A stretch of 20,438 bases of DNA from JBBSVE01 sp038233815. GTDB taxonomy: Bacteria > Pseudomonadota > Alphaproteobacteria > Rhodobacterales > Rhodobacteraceae. Shown here piece after piece: positions 16,306 through 20,438 of the stretch (position 1 is its first letter; every line of letters begins with the position of its first letter). The notes under the pieces are model-generated. The model was given only the letters and a program-made list of their open reading frames with translations. It did no database searches and was not told the DNA's origin. A program made the position numbers and the translations under genes. The stretch covers positions 1 through 20,438 of the forward strand of contig JBBSVE010000047.1 of assembly GCA_038233815.1 (NCBI GenBank). The letters run 5' to 3'.

Positions 16306-16309
<4 letters not shown>
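15389..16309 (+). CDS. yicC: YicC family endoribonuclease
   Basis: The protein has the YicC N-terminal motif RSMTGYATRRG and the C-terminal hallmark GRKLDFLTQEFMREANTL, followed by TRIGLDLKTVIDQMREQVQNVE. Members are RNA-processing proteins; the E. coli protein is reported to act as an endoribonuclease affecting small-RNA turnover. I chose GTG 15389 (306 residues) because AGGA lies five bases upstream. ATG 15431 (292 residues) lacks a ribosome site and would remove part of the first strand; an ATG at 15323 also lacks one. yicC next to gmk is a very common arrangement. Its stop overlaps the gmk start in ATGA (16306-16309), so the two are translationally coupled. Confidence 0.92.
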
Positions 16310-16973
<664 letters not shown>

Positions 16974-16977
<4 letters not shown>

Positions 16978-17525
16978 TCTACGCGCTCGATGACATCGCG
17001 CCGGACATTGCGGCCGACACATGGGTCGCGCCTGACGCCACCCTGATCGGCCGGGTGGTGCTGGAGGAGGGCGCCTCGGTCTGGTTCGGTGCCGTCCTGC
17101 GCGGCGACAACGAGGAGATCCGCGTCGGCCGCGGCTCCAACGTGCAGGAAAGTTGCGTCCTGCACACCGACCTCGGATTTCCGTTGACTATCGGCGCCGA
17201 CTGCACGGTGGGTCACAAGTCGATGCTGCATGGCTGCACGATCGGCGACGGCACGTTGATCGGGATGGGGGCCACGGTGCTCAACGGCGCGGTGATTGGC
17301 GCGGGCTGCCTGATCGGCGCTGGCGCGTTGGTGACGGAAGGCAAGGCGATCCCCGACGGCTCGCTGGTGGTGGGCGCGCCGGGCCGGGTGGTCCGCACGC
17401 TCGACGCGGAGGCTACGGCCAAGCTGCTGGCGTCGGCCGAGGGCTACCGCGCCAACATGCGCCGGTTTCGCGCAGGGCTGTCTTCCGTTGATGCAATGAG
17501 TGAAGATGGTCCTGTAATCGGTTGA
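16974..17525 (+). CDS. Gamma-class carbonic anhydrase-like hexapeptide-repeat protein
   Basis: This 183-residue protein is a left-handed beta-helix made of hexapeptide repeats (for example IGADCTVG and IGDGTLIGMGATV). It keeps the three zinc-ligand histidines of gamma carbonic anhydrases: His64, His81 and His86, with the same five-residue spacing between the last two as in Cam. It also keeps RGD (43-45) and Gln58. The acidic proton-shuttle loop of Cam appears missing, as in the CamH/YrdA/PaaY branch, so carbonic anhydrase activity is likely but not certain. The C-terminal helix (TLDAEATAKLLASAEGYRANMRRF) supports trimer formation. Its start overlaps the gmk stop. The last codons are noticeably AT-richer than the rest of the gene. 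Confidence 0.88.
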
Positions 17526-17547
17526 TTTGCAAAACAAGGATTTCACC

Positions 17548-18576
17548 ATGAGGATTGCCAGCCGGGAAATCGGCCCCACCCATCCGCCGCTTGTCATCGC
17601 CGAGATCGGGATCAACCACGGCGGTTCGCTGGACGTGGCGAAGGAGATGGTGCGCCTTGCCGCGGGTGCGGGCTGCGAGATGATCAAACACCAAACCCAC
17701 ATCCTCGAGGATGAGATGACGGATGAGGCGAAGGCGATCTTTCCGCCCAACGCCGACGTCTCGATCTGGGACGTGATGGAGGCCTGCGCGCTGTCGCAAC
17801 CGGATGAAGCGGCACTGAAGGTCTACACCGAAAGCCTCGGGATGATCTGGATCTCCACGCCCTTTTCGCGTGCGGCGGCGGACTTTCTGGAGACGCTGGA
17901 CGTGCCCGCCTACAAGATCGGGTCGGGGGAGGCCGACAACTTGCCGCTGATCCGCCATATCGCGCGGAAGGGAAAGCCGGTGATTCTGTCCACCGGGATG
18001 CAGACCATCGACAGCATCCGGGCGAGCGTCGCGATCCTCGACGCTGCGGGGGTGGAGTATGCGCTCCTCGAATGCACCAACCTCTACCCGTCGCCGCCGG
18101 AGATCGTCTCCCTGCAAGGGGTCACGGACCTGCGGACGGCCTTCCCGAACGCGGTCGTGGGCTTTTCCGACCATTCCATCGGGCCGGAGATGGCGCTGGC
18201 CTCGGTCGCGCTCGGCGCGTCGATCCTGGAGCGGCACTATACCGATACGCGCTACCGGAAGGGCCCGGACATCGTGAATTCGATGGACCCGGCGGAGCTG
18301 CGCTTTCTCATCGACCGCAGCCGGGAGATCCATACGGCCCTTCACAACCCCAAGCGTCGCACCGAGGCGGAGGAGCCGGTCTACCGCTTCGCCCGCGCGA
18401 GCGTCGTGGCCGACCGCGATCTGCCCGAAGGCCATGTCATCGCGGAGGCCGACATCTGGGCCCGCCGTCCCGGATCCGGGGAGATCGCGGGCTATGAGTT
18501 CGACCGCGTCGTGGGCCGCCGCCTGACCCGCGCCGTCACCCGCAACACGCAGCTGAAGTGGAGCGACCTCGCGTGA
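17548..18576 (+). CDS. neuB: Sialic-acid-type (nonulosonic acid) synthase NeuB
   Basis: This 342-residue enzyme condenses phosphoenolpyruvate with an N-acetylated hexosamine (ManNAc or a relative) to make a nine-carbon sugar acid. Motifs are IAEIGINHGGSLDVAKEM (17-34), the KHQTHILEDEM variant (47-57), STPFSRAAADFL, YKIGSGE and ILSTGMQTIDSI. The two Mn-ligand histidines are His209 (FSDHS) and His230 (ERHYT), 21 residues apart as in the Neisseria enzyme. The C-terminal antifreeze-like SAF domain (about 275-340) includes ARRPGSGEI. ATG 17548 is favoured by AAGGA seven bases upstream. The product could be Neu5Ac or a legionaminic-type sugar; the sequence does not settle this. It begins a glycan module whose next two genes overlap, and neither neuA nor neuC is in the window. 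Confidence 0.9.
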   Translation: MRIASREIGPTHPPLVIAEIGINHGGSLDVAKEMVRLAAGAGCEMIKHQTHILEDEMTDEAKAIFPPNADVSIWDVMEACALSQPDEAALKVYTESLGMIWISTPFSRAAADFLETLDVPAYKIGSGEADNLPLIRHIARKGKPVILSTGMQTIDSIRASVAILDAAGVEYALLECTNLYPSPPEIVSLQGVTDLRTAFPNAVVGFSDHSIGPEMALASVALGASILERHYTDTRYRKGPDIVNSMDPAELRFLIDRSREIHTALHNPKRRTEAEEPVYRFARASVVADRDLPEGHVIAEADIWARRPGSGEIAGYEFDRVVGRRLTRAVTRNTQLKWSDLA

Positions 18577-19706
18577 GGATGTCGGCGCGCAAACTCCAGC
18601 GGGAGCTCCGACGCCCGCTCGATCAGGCGCGCGCGATCCTGCAGGCCCCGTGGGAGGCGTGGGTCCGCCATCGCCACGATCGGGATTTCCAAGCATCCGT
18701 GCGGATCACCGAAGGGACAGCACCGGCAAGCGCCAAGGCTGCGGTCCTGCTGATCTACCAGCCGCAGGGTCTGGCGGCCTCGACGCGGCTGACCTGCGCG
18801 CATCTGGCGGCGCACGGCTATGCCACGATCCTGACCTCCAACCTGCCGCTGACGGAGGCGGCGCGCGAGAGCCTTCGCCCGCATGTCTGGCGCATTCTGG
18901 AGCGGCCCAACCTCGGCTACGATTTCGGCGGCTACCGCGATGGTCTGCGCCTCGCACGCGAGACGCTGCCCGCGCTGGAGGCGGCGCTCGTGATGAACGA
19001 CTCTATCTGGTGGCCGGTATTTCCCGGCGACCGGACGCTGGAGGCGCTGGAAGCGTCCGGCACCGATGTCATGGGCCTCTTCCGCACGCCGTTCCGCGAC
19101 CGCCGCCGCACCCGGCCGAGGCCGCCCTTCATCCATTCCTATTTCTACTGGTTTGGCCCCCGCGCGCTGGCATCCCCCGCGTTCCGGCGCTTTTGGCAGG
19201 GCTACCGCGTCTCCAGCTTCAAGTTCAACGCGATCCGCAGGGGCGAGATGCGCCTGACCGGGGCGATGGCAGGGGCGGGTCTGTCGGTGGGCTCGCTCTA
19301 CGATCTGGACACCATCCTCGCGCGGTTGGCGGAGGCGGAGCCGGAGAGGCTGGCCACGACGCTGCGGTATCTCGCGACGAAACATGCCGACGAGACGGCG
19401 GAGGTCGCGGCCTTGTTGCAGGACGGCCCCCGTGACGCAGACTGGACCGCGCGCGTCCACGCGGTTCTCGCCAAGGCCGACGCGCACCGGGAGTTTCAGC
19501 TTGCCTTGGCCCATCCGCTTCACGATCTTCTGGGCATGAACGCGATGAAGAAGACCCACGGCTACCCGGCCCACGCGCTCCATCACCGGGTGCGGGAACA
19601 GTTTCTGGCCGCGGTCCATGCCGGCGATCTGCCGCAACCGATCCCGGAGGTGCTGGCGGAGATCGAGGGCACCCACCGCGCCAGCCCCGCCTATGCTGCA
19701 CCGTGA
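18573..19706 (+). CDS. RgpF-like rhamnan-synthesis/glycosyltransferase family protein
   Basis: This 377-residue protein matches the RgpF family (PF05045), found in polysaccharide and O-antigen clusters and thought to act in glycan assembly. Recognisable segments are AVLLIYQPQGLAASTRL, RPNLGYDFGGYRDGL, ALVMNDSIWWPVF, MGLFRTPFRD and HSYFYWFGPRAL, all typical of the family. No membrane segment is seen. I chose GTG 18573 because it overlaps the neuB stop in GTGA and has GGAG nine bases upstream; ATG 18579 is the alternative and would cost two residues. The C-terminal third (about residues 230-377) is helical and less conserved. The donor sugar and linkage are unknown. Confidence 0.82.
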   Translation: MRMSARKLQRELRRPLDQARAILQAPWEAWVRHRHDRDFQASVRITEGTAPASAKAAVLLIYQPQGLAASTRLTCAHLAAHGYATILTSNLPLTEAARESLRPHVWRILERPNLGYDFGGYRDGLRLARETLPALEAALVMNDSIWWPVFPGDRTLEALEASGTDVMGLFRTPFRDRRRTRPRPPFIHSYFYWFGPRALASPAFRRFWQGYRVSSFKFNAIRRGEMRLTGAMAGAGLSVGSLYDLDTILARLAEAEPERLATTLRYLATKHADETAEVAALLQDGPRDADWTARVHAVLAKADAHREFQLALAHPLHDLLGMNAMKKTHGYPAHALHHRVREQFLAAVHAGDLPQPIPEVLAEIEGTHRASPAYAAP

Positions 19707-20438
19707 CGGCGGACCGCCCCCCGGCGGCCGGACCCGTGCCGCCGGGGGGCGGCGACCTTCCGGTCTGGCTCATCAACCTTCCCCGGTCGGCCGCGCGCCG
19801 CGCGCAGATGGAGGAGCGGCTGGCGGCCATCGACCTCGGCTACACGCTCTTTGCCGCCGTGGACGGGCTGGCGGAGGAGGTGCGGCTGACCTGCGATCTG
19901 GACGAGGCGGCCTTCCATCGCAATACGGGACGCGCGGTGCTGCCGGGCGACCTCGGCTGCTACCACTCCCATCTCGGGGTCTGGCGGGCGTTCCTTGCGA
20001 CCGGCGCGCCTGTTGCGCTGGTGCTGGAGGATGACGTGGTGTTCCACGATGATTTCCGCGAGGCGCTGGTCGCAGCCTTGGCTGCCAAGGATCGCTGGGA
20101 CATGCTGAACTTCAACCGCATTCGCGCCCAGCATCCGGTGGCGCGCGGGCGTGCGGGGCGGTGGAGCCTCAACGCCTATCGCGGGCCGTTGACCGGCACC
20201 GGCGCCTATCTCATCACCCGCGATTGCGCCGCCCGGCTGCTGCCCCGGATGCTGCCGGTCACGCGGCCGCTGGACCACGAGCTCGACCGCAGCCACGTGC
20301 ACCGCATCCGGCGCTACGGGATGGAGCCGTTCCCGAGCCACACCGACGACGCGGGCGAAAGCACCATCACCGGCACCGGGTTCGCGCAGGTCCGCAATTT
20401 CCTGAAATGGCAGCGCCTGCCAGCCTATGCCCTCCGGC
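19703..20438 (+). CDS. Glycosyltransferase family 25 protein (3' end beyond window)
   Basis: The frame starts at GTG 19703, overlapping the upstream stop in GTGA exactly as the previous junction does, and stays open to the last base (about 245 codons). After a Pro/Gly-rich start it reads LPVWLINLPRSAARRAQMEE, then GCYHSHLGVWRAFL, ALVLEDDVVF and TGTGAYLITRDCAARLL, the conserved run of GT25 (LPS-type) glycosyltransferases. The EDD is the metal/donor-binding acidic motif. Such enzymes add sugars to lipooligosaccharide or other surface glycans. With neuB and the RgpF-like gene it forms a surface-glycan module. The end of the protein is not visible. Confidence 0.85.
   Translation, partial: MTADRPPAAGPVPPGGGDLPVWLINLPRSAARRAQMEERLAAIDLGYTLFAAVDGLAEEVRLTCDLDEAAFHRNTGRAVLPGDLGCYHSHLGVWRAFLATGAPVALVLEDDVVFHDDFREALVAALAAKDRWDMLNFNRIRAQHPVARGRAGRWSLNAYRGPLTGTGAYLITRDCAARLLPRMLPVTRPLDHELDRSHVHRIRRYGMEPFPSHTDDAGESTITGTGFAQVRNFLKWQRLPAYALR

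Overview
The window is a GC-rich, densely packed piece of an alphaproteobacterial chromosome, most probably a marine Rhodobacteraceae (Roseobacter-group) bacterium. The reasons are the RTX protein ending in a Hint domain, the class II DAHP synthase beside a GlxA-type regulator, a PAS_5-type protein, many 1- to 4-base gene overlaps, and a short intergenic element of a kind I associate with this family. The taxonomic call is an inference from gene content. No tRNA, rRNA, CRISPR array, insertion sequence or prophage gene was seen.

Layout. (1) 2-1918, plus strand: the 3' part of a calcium-binding RTX repeat protein with a C-terminal Hint domain. (2) 10717-1935, minus strand: a long co-directional run of livK, livG, livF, a small secreted protein of unknown function, livH, livM, a dimethylglycine/sarcosine dehydrogenase-like flavoprotein, and a MobA/MocA-like nucleotidyltransferase. 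The five liv genes make a complete branched-chain-amino-acid-type (HAAT) ABC importer. The oxidoreductase behind it suggests, but does not prove, that the imported substrate is an N-methylated amine or amino acid. (3) 10887-11975, plus: an exported PQQ-dependent aldose dehydrogenase. (4) 13000-11978, minus: a GlxA-type regulator, divergent from (5) 13144-14511, plus: class II DAHP synthase, the first step of aromatic amino acid synthesis, with a good promoter. (6) 15157-14522, minus: a PAS_5 protein. (7) 15389-20438, plus: a tightly overlapping run of yicC, gmk and a gamma-class carbonic anhydrase, followed after 22 bases by a surface-glycan module: sialic-acid-type synthase (neuB), an RgpF-like protein and a GT25 glycosyltransferase cut by the window end.

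The most interesting signals are: two copies of an intergenic sequence (5069-5092 and 8579-8601) in the same orientation inside the liv run; a perfect 11-bp hairpin between livK and livG that probably sets the excess of binding protein; a four-cysteine secreted protein translationally coupled between livF and livH; and a nonulosonic-acid synthase joined to a housekeeping operon. No clearly unprecedented system was found. Most genes belong to known families, and the novelty, if any, lies in the liv-embedded small protein and the dispersed element.
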